Counted from the first letter of the stretch, positions 42,879-52,618 are shown. The stretch is DNA of 64,000 nucleotides from an uncultured Clostridia bacterium (GCA_947053545.1 CAMRSY010000001.1:1-64000); one strand, 5' to 3'. The notes: generated by a model not told the origin, from the letters alone. Numbers and translations: made by a program.

Positions 42879-44243
42879 TTAAATTTTTTCGCAGAAAGCT
42901 ACCATGGCTTGATGCATCGAATATAAATCCGCCTTGGAAATAACCTCGTAAGGCGCGTGCATAGAGAGTACGGGAACGCCCATATCGCAGGTATCTATTC
43001 CCAAATTCGCTATAAACATAGCAACCGTACCGCCTCCGCCTATATCTATTTTTCCAAGCTCGCCCGTCTGCCAGATAACGCCCGCGTCGTCAAAGGCGTC
43101 GCGCAGATACCCCACCATTTCAGCGGACGCATCGTTAGTCGAACTCTTACCGCGCGCTCCGTGATATTTTGTAAGCGAAGCTCCGCAATTTATATAAGAT
43201 GCGTTGCGCTTTTCGTAAACGTCGTTATATGCAGGGTCGTAAGCCGCGGTAACGTCGGCGGAAACGCACTTGGAATTGTATCTTACCAAAACGGGATCGG
43301 CGCCCAGCCCGCGGGAAATACAGTCGATTAAATCGAGAATAACGCGCGACTGCATACCCGTTACGCCGTTGCTGCCCGTCTCCTCTTTGTCGGCGAATAC
43401 CGCTATAATCGTATCGTCGGTTTTGCTGTCGAAAAGCGCAGTCATTTCGGGATATGCGCACACCTTGTCGTCGTGACCGTATGCAGAAATAAGCGCTCTG
43501 TCCAGCCCTACGTCGCGCGGCTTGCCGGCGGGAACGAAACACAGTTCGCTTGTCTGAAAATCTATTTCGGTTATCCCGTACTTGTCGTGCAACAGTTTTA
43601 ACGCCGCGCTCTTTACCCCATCTTCATCGTCGCCGTCGGGTATAGACGCAAGCACGGCGTTTAAATTTTCGCCCTTAATAGCGGTGCCGAGGGGCTTTGT
43701 GCTCTGCTCCTGCGCAAGGTGGGGCAACAGGTCGGAAATATAGAAAACGGGGTCGCCCTCGTCCTCGCCTATGCAAACGTCAACGCGCTTTCCGCCGCGC
43801 AAAACCACAACTCCGTGCAGCGCAAGAGGAATTGTAAGCCACTGATATTTTTTTATTCCGCCGTAATAATGAGTTTTTAAATACGCCATTCCGCCGTCAG
43901 CAAATACGGGATTGGGCTTTAAATCCAGACGGGGGCTGTCCACGTGCGCCGCCATAATTTTAACGCCGCGCTTTTCGATATCGTTTTTGCCCACCCTTAC
44001 TATAAAAATGTTTTTATCGCGGTTTATAAAATAAAGCTTGTCGCCCGCCTTTATTTTGTCGCCGAAATTATACTGTTTATAACCCTTTTCTTCGGCAAGT
44101 TTTTTTGCCGTAGCCGTTGCGCCGCGTTCGGTTTTCGACGTATACAGAAAGTTTTTGTATCCTTCGGCATAGGCGAAAATTTCTTTAAGCTGCTTTTCGT
44201 CCGCCTCTTTAAAACAGTTTCTGCGTATGTATTCGTATTCCAC
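42879..44243 (-). CDS. M18-family aminopeptidase
   Basis: A 454-residue dizinc aminopeptidase of the aspartyl aminopeptidase family. Metal-site motifs are visible: MAAHVDSPRLDLKPNP (His, Asp), DKEETGSNG (Glu base and ligand), and MGVPVLSMHAPYEV (His) near the C-terminus. It trims N-terminal acidic or hydrophobic residues from peptides. The start is GTG 44243 with AAAGGAGA upstream and a consensus promoter at 44281-44309. Confidence 0.95.
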   Translation of the reverse strand: MEYEYIRRNCFKEADEKQLKEIFAYAEGYKNFLYTSKTERGATATAKKLAEEKGYKQYNFGDKIKAGDKLYFINRDKNIFIVRVGKNDIEKRGVKIMAAHVDSPRLDLKPNPVFADGGMAYLKTHYYGGIKKYQWLTIPLALHGVVVLRGGKRVDVCIGEDEGDPVFYISDLLPHLAQEQSTKPLGTAIKGENLNAVLASIPDGDDEDGVKSAALKLLHDKYGITEIDFQTSELCFVPAGKPRDVGLDRALISAYGHDDKVCAYPEMTALFDSKTDDTIIAVFADKEETGSNGVTGMQSRVILDLIDCISRGLGADPVLVRYNSKCVSADVTAAYDPAYNDVYEKRNASYINCGASLTKYHGARGKSSTNDASAEMVGYLRDAFDDAGVIWQTGELGKIDIGGGGTVAMFIANLGIDTCDMGVPVLSMHAPYEVISKADLYSMHQAMVAFCEKI

Positions 44244-44280
44244 TTTAATTTGTCTCCTTTCTTTTCTTATTCCAACCGCA

Positions 44281-44309
44281 ATTATAATTTACTTTATACG
44301 TTTTGTCAA
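44281..44309 (-). promoter_or_regulatory. M18 peptidase promoter
   Basis: TTGACA (44304-44309), 17 bp, TATAAT (44281-44286): exact consensus on the minus strand. Confidence 0.88.
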
Positions 44310-44365
44310 TATAAGGCGGCGTTACTTTTTACGAAATATTTTTCGCCTAAATTTTGCCATTACTA

Positions 44366-44394
44366 TTTACTAATTATTAAATATGGTATATAAT
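44366..44394 (+). promoter_or_regulatory. Promoter of the Gx-transporter/Rnf operon
   Basis: TTTACT (44366-44371), 17 bp, TATAAT (44389-44394). The start site should be near 44401, only about four bases before the ATG at 44405; no ribosome site is present. Confidence 0.7.
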
Positions 44395-44404
44395 TAAATG
44401 CAGT

Positions 44405-44959
44405 ATGGGCGAAAAATTTTTTACGGCAAAAAAGTTGGCGGTTCTCGGCGTTTTAACCGCGCTTAGCCTTATAACTTTTTTAATTGAAAACCTTTTCCCC
44501 CCGTTATTTATACCGGGGGCGAAACTGGGGCTTGCCAACGCGTTTTCGTTTACGGCGCTTATTATGTTTTCGCCGGTTGAAGCTTTTATTATAGTTGCCG
44601 CGCGCACGCTGCTTGGCGCTATGTTTTCAGGCAATATTTCGGCGGTGATGTATTCGTTTACGGGCGGCGTCGTTTCTATGGCGGCAAGCTCCGTTTTAAT
44701 GTACTGCGTTCACCCCAAAATTTCGGTTATATGCATAAGCGTAATAGCGGCTGCGCTGCACAACGTTACGCAAAATATAGTTTTTGTATGCGTTTACTCC
44801 ACACCGATAGCGTTTTCGTATATGCCCTATTTGATTTTACTGGGAGTAATATCGGGTATGTTTATAGGCGCCGCAGTTACACTAATAATCAAGCGCGTAC
44901 CGAAAAGCGCGTTTTTAAAAGTTGCAGGCGTAAAAACCGATAAAGTTAAAAACCGTTGA
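44405..44959 (+). CDS. Gx-transporter family membrane protein (heptaprenyl diphosphate synthase I-like)
   Basis: A 184-residue protein with five or six spans and the signature of the Gx transporter/Hpre_diP_synt_I family: LAVLGVLTALSLITFLIE, FIPGAKLGLANAFSF, VVAARTLLGAMFSGN and the GGVVSMAASSVLM stretch. The family sits beside Rnf and ApbE genes in many clostridia and resembles ECF S components; vitamin or flavin uptake has been suggested but the substrate is not established. It is 60 bp before rnfC and near-leaderless by prediction. Confidence 0.88.
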   Translation: MGEKFFTAKKLAVLGVLTALSLITFLIENLFPPLFIPGAKLGLANAFSFTALIMFSPVEAFIIVAARTLLGAMFSGNISAVMYSFTGGVVSMAASSVLMYCVHPKISVICISVIAAALHNVTQNIVFVCVYSTPIAFSYMPYLILLGVISGMFIGAAVTLIIKRVPKSAFLKVAGVKTDKVKNR

Positions 44960-45019
44960 AATTTGAAAAGCTGCCTTTACGGCAGATTAAAATTTAAAAA
45001 AGAAAACTGGAGGTAAAAA

Positions 45020-46585
45020 TTGAAAGCAATTAAAGGTAAACCCTTTTTTGCCGGTATCCACGTGCGGGGCAAAAAGTCGCTTGCGTGCGGACACAGGACG
45101 GAGATAATGCCGGAACCTGCGGAAGCTTATATATCTCTTTCGCAGTCGCTCGGCAAACCCGCCGTTGCCGTTGTGGTAAAGGGGCAAAAAGTTAAAGAGG
45201 GCGAGCTTATAGCAAAAGCCGACGGAGCAATTTCTTCTAACGTGTTTGCAAGCATATCGGGAGAGGTAACCGATGTAAGGCAACTTACGGGTGCAAACGG
45301 CTGTAGCGAAACCTATATCGTAATAAAGGGCGACGGAACTTGCGAAAAGGCGTATCTGCCCCCTTTAAACGGGCCTTCGGCAGAAGAAATAAAGGCGCGC
45401 ATTAAAGACTGCGGCATTGTAGGGCTGGGCGGCGCGGGCTTCCCCGCGGCTGTTAAAGTTGCGCCCCGCACCGCCGTTGACACTCTTATTTTAAACGGCG
45501 CCGAATGCGAACCGTACCTTACCTGCGACCACCGCCTTATGCTGGAAAACACCGACGAAATAGCGCGCGGCGCTCGTTATATTGCAAAGGCCCTTGGCGT
45601 AGACAAAATTATTATAGGCATCGAGGCGAACAAGCCCGACTGCATAGAGATGTTTGAAAGGTACGACGATATTCAACCCGTAATACTTAAAAAACAATAC
45701 CCTATGGGCAGTGAAAAGCACCTGATTTACGTTACCACCGGTAGAAAAGTTGGCATAGGCAAACTGCCTGCCGACAGCGGGGTCGTTGTACAGAACGTAG
45801 CCACCGCTTTTGCGGTGTGCGAAGCGGTTGAAAAAGGTAAGCCTTTGTACGAAAGGATACTTACCGTTTCAGGCGAAGGCGTTAAACAACCGAAAAATTT
45901 ATGGGTACGCGCGGGCACCTGCGTTAAAGACATTGTAGATTTCTGCGGCGGCGAAGTTACCGAGCAAATTATTAAAAAAGATTTGCAGACAGCTGAAACC
46001 GACGACGAAAATCAAACGGAAAAGTCCGCCGTAAAAAAAGTTGTTCAGGGCGGACCTATGACAGGGCTTGCGCTGGCAACTTACGACGTTTATACCCATA
46101 AAACCACTTCGGGAATACTGTTGCTTACCAAAAAGGAAGCGGCCGCGGAAGAACCCACCCCCTGCCTTAACTGCGGTATGTGCGCCGACGCTTGCCCTAT
46201 GCACCTTATGCCTATGCAAACGGCGTTTTATTCGGCTGCGGGCGATTTCGATACGGCGGCCAAACTGGGCAATACGCTTGCGTGCATTGAATGCGGCGCA
46301 TGCGAATTTATATGCCCCGCAAAGCGGCCGTTAATTCAGGCTATTCGCAAAACGAAAGCATATGTACGCAGCAAAGAAGCACCCCTGCCCGACGCAAAAC
46401 CCGTCGACCAGAAAGGCAGATCGGCGCCTACCGTCCCCTTAACGGAAGACGGTAAAATCGTTGAAAAACCAGTAATGCAAAAAATTGACGAAAGCGTGAA
46501 AAATAGCGAAGGCGAACTTAAAAACGCCGCGGTTGAAAAAATAACCGAAGAGGTTAAAAAGCAAGCAGAAAAGGAGGAAAAATAA
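45020..46585 (+). CDS. rnfC: Rnf electron transport complex subunit C
   Basis: A 521-residue membrane-associated subunit of the ferredoxin:NAD+ oxidoreductase; it binds NADH and FMN. The N-terminal part has HRTEIMPEPAEAY-like start, GLGGAGFPAAVK (nucleotide-binding Gly loop) and NGAECEPYLTCDHRLM. Two 4Fe-4S motifs follow: CLNCGMCADACPMHLMP and CIECGACEFICPAKRPL. The Glu/Lys-rich C-terminal tail is clostridial. The start is TTG 45020 with GGAGG six bases upstream. Confidence 0.96.
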   Translation: MKAIKGKPFFAGIHVRGKKSLACGHRTEIMPEPAEAYISLSQSLGKPAVAVVVKGQKVKEGELIAKADGAISSNVFASISGEVTDVRQLTGANGCSETYIVIKGDGTCEKAYLPPLNGPSAEEIKARIKDCGIVGLGGAGFPAAVKVAPRTAVDTLILNGAECEPYLTCDHRLMLENTDEIARGARYIAKALGVDKIIIGIEANKPDCIEMFERYDDIQPVILKKQYPMGSEKHLIYVTTGRKVGIGKLPADSGVVVQNVATAFAVCEAVEKGKPLYERILTVSGEGVKQPKNLWVRAGTCVKDIVDFCGGEVTEQIIKKDLQTAETDDENQTEKSAVKKVVQGGPMTGLALATYDVYTHKTTSGILLLTKKEAAAEEPTPCLNCGMCADACPMHLMPMQTAFYSAAGDFDTAAKLGNTLACIECGACEFICPAKRPLIQAIRKTKAYVRSKEAPLPDAKPVDQKGRSAPTVPLTEDGKIVEKPVMQKIDESVKNSEGELKNAAVEKITEEVKKQAEKEEK

Positions 46586-47623
46586 ATGGATAACAGCATT
46601 GTAATATCCACTCCTCCCCACGTTAAATCGAAACGCACTACCAAAGGAATAATGCTCGACGTGGTAATAGCGCTTATTCCCGCCGCGGTTATGGGAATAG
46701 TCTATTTCCGCTTAAACGCGTTTATTTTAATTTTAACGTCGGTACTTGCGGCGGTTGCAACCGAATTTGTATATTATTTTATTGCAAACAAAGGCTTTTC
46801 GGATAAATGCCGCCATGCGGGAGAGGTATGCAAAAAATGGTGGAAACAGTTTGACTTTACCTCGATTGTCACGGGTTTGATACTTGCGCTTATTTTGCCC
46901 CCCACGGTAAAGTGGTATGAAGTACTTATTGGCGCAATCTTTTCGATAGCTATTGTAAAAATGGTATTCGGCGGTACAGGCAAAAACCTTGTAAACCCTG
47001 CGGCTACCGGCAGAATATTTATGTTTTTAAGCTTTTCGATTACCGCATATTCGGTTTGCAAGATAGCGCCTGTAGCCGACGGAAGCGAAATATTTACCGG
47101 CGCCACCCACCTTTCGGGATTTCTTTTAGACGGCAATAAATCGGGACATATCGCATGGCTGGATTTGTTTTTGGGTACCGGCGTTGCCGGCTGCATAGGC
47201 GAAACCTGCAAAGCGGCGCTTTTGCTGGGCTTTATATATCTTGCGGCCCGCAAGGTAATTAAATGGTGGCAGCCGTTACTGTATACCGCGCTGTCGGCTT
47301 TCCTTTCCGTTTGCCTTGCGGCGATAGGCTCGAAAACTTTTGAGATAGGATTGTTTTTGGATTACGCGCTTTCGGGCGGGCTTATGTTCGGCGCGATATT
47401 TATGGCAACAGACTACGTTACATCGCCAAAAGGCGTCTACGGACAACTTGTTTATTACGTTGCTTTGGCCGTTTTAACGTCGGTTTTAAGGTATTTAACC
47501 AAATTCGAGGTTGTATCCTTTGTCATTATGCTTATGAATCTTCTGGTACCTTTAATAGACACTTACGTAGTAAGAAAGCCTTTCGGGTACAAAAAAGTAA
47601 AAACGCAAAAGGAGGGCAAATAA
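46586..47623 (+). CDS. rnfD: Rnf complex subunit D
   Basis: A 345-residue integral membrane subunit carrying covalent FMN. About ten spans; the flavin-acceptor Thr is expected in the EIFTGATHLSGF motif between spans. GGTGKNLVNPAATGRIF is the conserved Rnf/Nqr loop and MATDYVTSPKG the later one. It starts directly after the rnfC stop with AAGGAGGAAA upstream. Confidence 0.96.
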   Translation: MDNSIVISTPPHVKSKRTTKGIMLDVVIALIPAAVMGIVYFRLNAFILILTSVLAAVATEFVYYFIANKGFSDKCRHAGEVCKKWWKQFDFTSIVTGLILALILPPTVKWYEVLIGAIFSIAIVKMVFGGTGKNLVNPAATGRIFMFLSFSITAYSVCKIAPVADGSEIFTGATHLSGFLLDGNKSGHIAWLDLFLGTGVAGCIGETCKAALLLGFIYLAARKVIKWWQPLLYTALSAFLSVCLAAIGSKTFEIGLFLDYALSGGLMFGAIFMATDYVTSPKGVYGQLVYYVALAVLTSVLRYLTKFEVVSFVIMLMNLLVPLIDTYVVRKPFGYKKVKTQKEGK

Positions 47624-47624
47624 T

Positions 47625-48605
47625 ATGACCGTGAAACAGTTTTTCAAAAGCACCGCGTTTAAATGTATAGCAGTGCTTACGGGAGTTCTTCTTACAAGCG
47701 GCATATTGCTTGCAATAGCTTTCGGATTTTTGGAGGTTACCGACGAAGAGCGTTTCAACCGCAAAATAGGCGTTATGTACGGCGGCGAAACGGTAACGTC
47801 GCAAGCGCAGGACATTTCCGACAAAAACGTTAAAGTAAAAGGCGCGACGATAGAGGCGCTTTGGCTTATAACAAATAAAAGCGACTATCTGGTTCAGGCT
47901 TCGTCGCGAGGCAACGGCGGCGACGTTACCTGCTGGATAACGATAAATATGAACGGCACTGCTGTTACCGGCATTGGTAAAGTGCTTTTGTATTCCGTAG
48001 ACGACCCCGCCGAATTCAAAGACAATATCGGCAACGACATATATGAAAAATTTCACACGGAATATGTTGAAGGCAAAGATTTTTCGTACGGGACGAAGGG
48101 CACGGAAGACTATATTAACACAGGCGCGTCGTACACCCTTTCGGCGGTATGCAACAACGTTAACGGCGCGGTTGAGTTTGTTAAAGCTTATGCCAGCGGC
48201 GGCGAAATCGTAAAAGATTTCAGTAAAAACATAGATAAAGAAAAGACCAGCTGGGAAATTGACGGCGAAACGGTTATTTACGATATTTACACGACGGGCG
48301 AAGAACCCGGCCCCTTCCACTTTACTATTAAAGTAGACGCAAGCGGAACGTTAACCGAATATATAATTTTGACTAACGGCTCCTCCACCGAAGAAGAATC
48401 GGGAGAAGATTACGGCAGTCTTATGTCGCCGCAGGCGGTAAATCTTAAGGGAAAAACGCTTGTAGATATTGAAAGTTATCTGGATAATGCGGACGGCGTA
48501 CTTATTACAGGCGCTACGCGTTCGAATCAGAGATGTTACGAAGCCGCAGCTTACGCTCTTACCGAATACGACCGCATAATGAACCCGGACAAAGGAGGCG
48601 AATAA
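47625..48605 (+). CDS. rnfG: Rnf complex subunit G (FMN-binding)
   Basis: A 326-residue subunit with one N-terminal span (about 12-34) and an extracytoplasmic FMN-binding domain. The covalent-flavin acceptor is the Thr in GVLITGATRSNQ near residue 300, which ApbE modifies. It is longer than typical RnfG (about 200) because of inserted strands in the middle. The start is ATG 47625 with GGAGGG upstream. Confidence 0.94.
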   Translation: MTVKQFFKSTAFKCIAVLTGVLLTSGILLAIAFGFLEVTDEERFNRKIGVMYGGETVTSQAQDISDKNVKVKGATIEALWLITNKSDYLVQASSRGNGGDVTCWITINMNGTAVTGIGKVLLYSVDDPAEFKDNIGNDIYEKFHTEYVEGKDFSYGTKGTEDYINTGASYTLSAVCNNVNGAVEFVKAYASGGEIVKDFSKNIDKEKTSWEIDGETVIYDIYTTGEEPGPFHFTIKVDASGTLTEYIILTNGSSTEEESGEDYGSLMSPQAVNLKGKTLVDIESYLDNADGVLITGATRSNQRCYEAAAYALTEYDRIMNPDKGGE

Positions 48606-49282
48606 TGAACAAGTATAAAAAGATTACCTTAGACGGAATAATTTTTTCCAACCCCACTTTTATGCTTGTACTGGGTACCTGCCCTACCCTTGCAATGATC
48701 AGCAAAGGCGCGATAAGCGCGGCGGGTATGGGGCTGTGCGTACTGGTTGTTCTTACGCTTAGCAACATAATAATTTCCGCGCTCAGAAAGGTTATACCCA
48801 ATCAGGTGCGTATCCCCTGCTATATCGTTATAATTGCAACGCTAGTTACCTTGGTGCAGATGGTTTTGGAAAAGTTTCTGCCCGACCTGTACGACAGCCT
48901 GGGAACCTTTTTGGCGCTGATAGTCGTTAACTGTATCGTTTTGGGCAGAGCGGAAGCTTTTGCAAACAAACATACCGTTTTGGAAAGCGCCACCGACGGC
49001 ATAGCCAACGGGCTTGGATTTACGCTTGCGCTTACATTGATGGGAATTGTGTGCGAATTTTTCGGAAGCGGCGCACTGTTCGGATTTAAAATAATGGATT
49101 TTAAAATAAAAATGTTTTCTTCCCCTGCGGGCGCATTTATAATTTACGGCCTTTCTATAGCGTTATTCACCTATATAATAGATGTAACGCAAAGGGCAAG
49201 ACGCGTAAAAGTAAACCGCTTTACGCGGAAAAATCTTTTAAACGAAAGAAATAGCGCGGACGGAACGGAGGTGAAAGCATGA
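48605..49282 (+). CDS. rnfE: Rnf complex subunit E
   Basis: A 225-residue six-span subunit of the RnfA/RnfE pair, which together hold the intramembrane iron-sulfur centre. NPTFMLVLGTCPTLAMIS near the start contains the conserved Cys, and ALIVVNCIVLGRAEAFANK the second. ATG 48605 shares a base with the rnfG stop; GGAGGCGAAT precedes. Confidence 0.96.
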   Translation: MNKYKKITLDGIIFSNPTFMLVLGTCPTLAMISKGAISAAGMGLCVLVVLTLSNIIISALRKVIPNQVRIPCYIVIIATLVTLVQMVLEKFLPDLYDSLGTFLALIVVNCIVLGRAEAFANKHTVLESATDGIANGLGFTLALTLMGIVCEFFGSGALFGFKIMDFKIKMFSSPAGAFIIYGLSIALFTYIIDVTQRARRVKVNRFTRKNLLNERNSADGTEVKA

Positions 49283-49896
49283 ATTTCGTATTGCTTGTAC
49301 TGTCGGCAGTACTGACAAACAACTTTATCACCGTAAAAACTTACGGTATCTGTCCATTCCTCGGCGTTTCCAAAAACACAAAATCGGCTGTTGGTATGGG
49401 CGTGGCGGTTACGATAGTTATGGCGCTTGCAACGCTGGTAACTTACCCCATATACAAATTTATAATGACACCGCTTAACATAACCTTTTTATGGATAATT
49501 TTCTTTATATTCGTAATAGCGGCGCTCGTTCAGATGCTGGAAGCAATAATCCGCAAGGTATCCCCCTCCCTTTACAATACTATGGGCGTATATCTGCCGC
49601 TTATAACAACCAACTGCGCCGTGCTTGGCGTTACGCAGCTGTTTAACGGAGTAACCGAACTTGGCGCAATAGTTAACGGTGTAACCGAAGGCGTTTGGCT
49701 TAATTTGGGCTGGGCCGTGCTATACTCGCTGTTTGCGGGCGTAGGCTTTACGCTGGTTATGATTATTATGAGCGGTATGCGCGAAAAGCTGAATTGTTGC
49801 AAAGTTTCGAAATCGCTTGAAGGTTTTCCCATTTCGATGATTGCCGCGGCGTTTATATGTATGGCGTTTATGGTATTCGCCCAGATAAAGGTTTAA
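49279..49896 (+). CDS. rnfA: Rnf complex subunit A
   Basis: A 205-residue six-span homologue of RnfE in opposite topology. TNNFITVKTYGICPFLGVSK carries the first conserved Cys and LPLITTNCAVLGVTQ the second. The ATG overlaps the rnfE stop by 4 bp, ensuring equal synthesis of the pair. Confidence 0.96.
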   Translation: MNFVLLVLSAVLTNNFITVKTYGICPFLGVSKNTKSAVGMGVAVTIVMALATLVTYPIYKFIMTPLNITFLWIIFFIFVIAALVQMLEAIIRKVSPSLYNTMGVYLPLITTNCAVLGVTQLFNGVTELGAIVNGVTEGVWLNLGWAVLYSLFAGVGFTLVMIIMSGMREKLNCCKVSKSLEGFPISMIAAAFICMAFMVFAQIKV

Positions 49897-49908
49897 GGAG
49901 GAAGAAAA

Positions 49909-50814
49909 ATGAATTTACTTGCTTTTTCTATGGAAACCCTTAAAACCGTGGGCATTGTTGCGGGAATATTTGCAGGCTTCGCCCTCGTTATCGGCGCGCT
50001 GATACTTATAGTCGGAAAAGTTTTTAAAGTAGATATGGACGAAAAGGTTACCAAAATACTTGAAAACCTTGCCGGCGCAAACTGCGGCGGTTGCGGTTGC
50101 AGCGGCTGCGCGGGATTTGCCGACAAACTGGCGCACGGCGAAGGCGAACTTTCCTCCTGCCACGTAACTTCGCCCGAAAAGAAAGCCGAAATTGCGGCGC
50201 TTTTGGGCATTGAACTTAAAGACGAAGAACGAACTGTAGCGGTTGTAAAATGTAACGGCGGACTTGCAAACGCCGGCGAAGCTTTCGAATACGTCGGCAA
50301 CCCCACGTGCGCGGCAAACGCTTCGCTTTTAGGCGGCAACAAGTTGTGTAAATACGGCTGTCTGGGCTGCGGCGACTGTAAAACCGTCTGCCCTGAAAGC
50401 GCCATAAAAGTTTCGGACAAACTTTCGGAGGTCGACCCCGACAGGTGCATAAGTTGCGGCGCGTGCATTAACGCGTGCCCCAAACACATTATTGAGCGCA
50501 TACCTGCTTCAGCCCCCGTTTACGTAGCCTGCTCGTCAGAGTGCAAGGGCAAAGACGTTATGAACGTTTGCAAAGTAGGTTGCATAGGCTGTACAATGTG
50601 CGCTAAGAAATGCCCCCACGGCGCAATAACCATGGTAAATAATCTGCCCGTATTCGACTATTCGAAATGTACCGGTTGTAAAACATGCGTTGCCGTTTGC
50701 CCCCGTCATATAATAATAGACAGAGAGCTTAAAGCGGACGAGACGGTAGACAATAAAACCGAACGTAAAAAGGAAATTAAGGCAGAAGAAAAAAAGCCTG
50801 ACACTAAAAACTGA
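49909..50814 (+). CDS. rnfB: Rnf complex subunit B (polyferredoxin)
   Basis: A 301-residue electron-input subunit that takes electrons from reduced ferredoxin. It has one N-terminal span (about 8-35), a CGGCGCSGC cluster motif, and four CxxCxxCxxxCP ferredoxin motifs (CLGCGDCKTVCP, CISCGACINACP, CIGCTMCAKKCP and CTGCKTCVAVCP), then a Lys/Glu-rich tail. It is the last gene of the operon, ending at the terminator at 50822-50853. Confidence 0.96.
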   Translation: MNLLAFSMETLKTVGIVAGIFAGFALVIGALILIVGKVFKVDMDEKVTKILENLAGANCGGCGCSGCAGFADKLAHGEGELSSCHVTSPEKKAEIAALLGIELKDEERTVAVVKCNGGLANAGEAFEYVGNPTCAANASLLGGNKLCKYGCLGCGDCKTVCPESAIKVSDKLSEVDPDRCISCGACINACPKHIIERIPASAPVYVACSSECKGKDVMNVCKVGCIGCTMCAKKCPHGAITMVNNLPVFDYSKCTGCKTCVAVCPRHIIIDRELKADETVDNKTERKKEIKAEEKKPDTKN

Positions 50815-50821
50815 ACAGCTT

Positions 50822-50853
50822 AAAAAAGCGCGCCTTAAGGCGCGCTTTTTTTT
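50822..50853. terminator. Strong convergent terminator after rnfB
   Basis: A 13-bp stem (AAAAAAGCGCGCC and complement) with TTAA loop and a T8 tail on the plus strand, and a matching A/T run on the other side, between rnfB and the NusG-II gene. Confidence 0.93.
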
Positions 50854-50863
50854 ATTTGCTAAC

Positions 50864-51349
50864 TTATCCTATAATTATATCGTCGTCGTCTTTAACTACA
50901 CGTTTAAGCGGCTCTATCGTCATAGAATGGGGCGGACAGCAAATTATATGCGAATTGTCCGTAACTGCGGGAGTGTACACACAGTCTTTCCGGATAGAGC
51001 AGTCGGCGTCTGTAACCTTTACGCTTCGGTTTTTTTTATCTATAACAATATTGTTATAGCCCCTGCCGCCTTCGGGAATAAACTTTAATTCAAGCAACGA
51101 GCCGTTGTCGGCTATAACGGTAATTTTATCAGAATCAAACACTTTGTACTTTCCGCTTTTATAATCGTATTCGAACACAGTAACGCCGCCGCCTGTTACT
51201 TTAACGCCGTCGGCAGGCGACCCGTCGCGCGTTAAAAAAACGGCAACAAACAGCGCGACGACAATTACGGCTATTACGCCGTAAACTACCGCGTCCCAGA
51301 TCCGGAACCACTTACCATCTTTAATTTGCCCTATTTTTTTAAGCGACAT
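50864..51349 (-). CDS. NusG domain II-containing protein
   Basis: A 161-residue protein with one N-terminal span (about 17-42) and an extracytoplasmic NusG-II (DUF) domain, ending in CCPPHSMTIEPL. Such proteins sit next to Rnf, ApbE and Gx-transporter genes in many anaerobes; the function is not established. Its ATG (51349) overlaps the apbE stop by 11 bp. Confidence 0.85.
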   Translation of the reverse strand: MSLKKIGQIKDGKWFRIWDAVVYGVIAVIVVALFVAVFLTRDGSPADGVKVTGGGVTVFEYDYKSGKYKVFDSDKITVIADNGSLLELKFIPEGGRGYNNIVIDKKNRSVKVTDADCSIRKDCVYTPAVTDNSHIICCPPHSMTIEPLKRVVKDDDDIIIG

Positions 51350-52568
51350 TTTGTAAAACTATCTTTCCGTCTTCAACCGTATTAGCAATTTTGTAAGCCG
51401 TGTTTGTTACGGTTATTTCGTCGGGGCAGTTGGTAATTATTTCCCCTCCGTTTCCGCTTACAAACAGCATTATAACCTTTCTGCCGGCAAGGTGAGCATT
51501 TATAAACTCAACTGCCTTCTGCCTGCCCATTGCGGACAATGCTGTAGTAAGCGCGTCGTCCTCCGCCGCCGACCCGCCTATCACCGTAACCGAAGCTGTA
51601 CCCGTTTGAATAGGCGAACCTGTTGAAGGGTCGATAATATGGCAATAACGCACGCCGTCAATCTCGTAAAATCTTTCATAATCGCCGCTTGACGACATAT
51701 CTGTATCCTGCAACGTTATGCGGCAAAAACCTGCGGCTGAGCTGTCGCGCGGGTCGCGCACAACTGTTGTGTAGCTGTCGCTTTCGGCATTGTTGCGTTT
51801 CAACACCGACATACTGGACCCGCCGAAGCTGAAATAACCGTATTTAAAACCGGCGTCTTCAATCATTTTATGAACTCTGTCGGCGCACCAGCCTTTGCCT
51901 ATACCCCCCAAATCGAGTTTAAGCGTCTGCTTTTCACCGTTTACAGTAACCGTTTCGGAAGGTTTACGCGCATAATAGCCGCCGCTACTTTCGCTTAGCT
52001 CTAATTTATCGAAATTAGCTGACAGCGCGCGGCACGCTTCTATTGTTTCGGCATCGGGCAGTTTCGAAGGTTTTTGCACGCGTTCGCCTGAAGGAAACCC
52101 GTAAATTTCAGCGCTTTGATATACCGCGGGATTATAGTAACCACCGGTAAGCGAATAAACACTTTTAGCCTCTGAAAGTATTCTGTACGCAATTTCGTTA
52201 ATCTGCACCGTAGCGCCCGCTTCCGCGGCGTTGAATTTATATATTGCCGACGTTTCCAAAGTTGTGCTAATGCTGTCGTTGACGTCGGCAATTAAATCGC
52301 ACACGTCATTCCAAAGGCCGACAGCCCTTGCGTACACAGCCTTGTCCGCAAAATTGTCTTTGTCCGCAATATGCAAATCGAGGCGCGTACCCAAAGCGGT
52401 ACCGCTTAAACCAAACGCCTCGTTGCCAAGCATATGATACTCGTCGAAAGAATACGGATTATCGAACGAATAACCGGCAGAGCGCCCGTCGTCTTTTTTG
52501 CAACCGCATAGCGATACGGCAAAAACCGAACACGCGGCAACGCATATAGCCGTAAATTTTTTTAACAT
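51339..52568 (-). CDS. apbE: FAD:protein FMN transferase ApbE
   Basis: A 409-residue lipoprotein that attaches FMN covalently to Thr/Ser of extracytoplasmic proteins such as RnfG and RnfD. The signal peptide ends at lipobox VSLCGC. LKLDLGGIGKGWCADRV, FGGSSMSVL and TGTASVTVIGGSAAEDDAL are ApbE motifs. I place the start at ATG 52568: TATAAT at 52575-52580 puts transcription start exactly there, so the mRNA is predicted to be leaderless and there is no ribosome site. ATG 52574 is the longer alternative. It is convergent with rnfB. Confidence 0.93.
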   Translation of the reverse strand: MLKKFTAICVAACSVFAVSLCGCKKDDGRSAGYSFDNPYSFDEYHMLGNEAFGLSGTALGTRLDLHIADKDNFADKAVYARAVGLWNDVCDLIADVNDSISTTLETSAIYKFNAAEAGATVQINEIAYRILSEAKSVYSLTGGYYNPAVYQSAEIYGFPSGERVQKPSKLPDAETIEACRALSANFDKLELSESSGGYYARKPSETVTVNGEKQTLKLDLGGIGKGWCADRVHKMIEDAGFKYGYFSFGGSSMSVLKRNNAESDSYTTVVRDPRDSSAAGFCRITLQDTDMSSSGDYERFYEIDGVRYCHIIDPSTGSPIQTGTASVTVIGGSAAEDDALTTALSAMGRQKAVEFINAHLAGRKVIMLFVSGNGGEIITNCPDEITVTNTAYKIANTVEDGKIVLQNVA

Positions 52569-52574
52569 AACCAT

Positions 52575-52603
52575 ATTATAGCCCAGTTTTTATTTGTTTG
52601 CAA
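52575..52603 (-). promoter_or_regulatory. Leaderless apbE promoter
   Basis: TTGCAA (52598-52603), 17 bp, TATAAT (52575-52580), then six bases and ATG 52568. The geometry is identical to that before the gene at 59923-60546. Confidence 0.75.
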
Positions 52604-52618
52604 TACTTTTGGTAGATA

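Noticed and set aside
47532..48320. 262-codon minus-strand ORF
   Set aside because: It lies wholly antisense to rnfG and the end of rnfD, and its composition (Phe/Val/Arg-rich, no motif) is that of a shadow frame in this GC-third-position-biased DNA.
48515..48535. Second T-loop-like GTTCGAATC
   Set aside because: Inside the RnfG flavin-acceptor motif codons; no tRNA stems.
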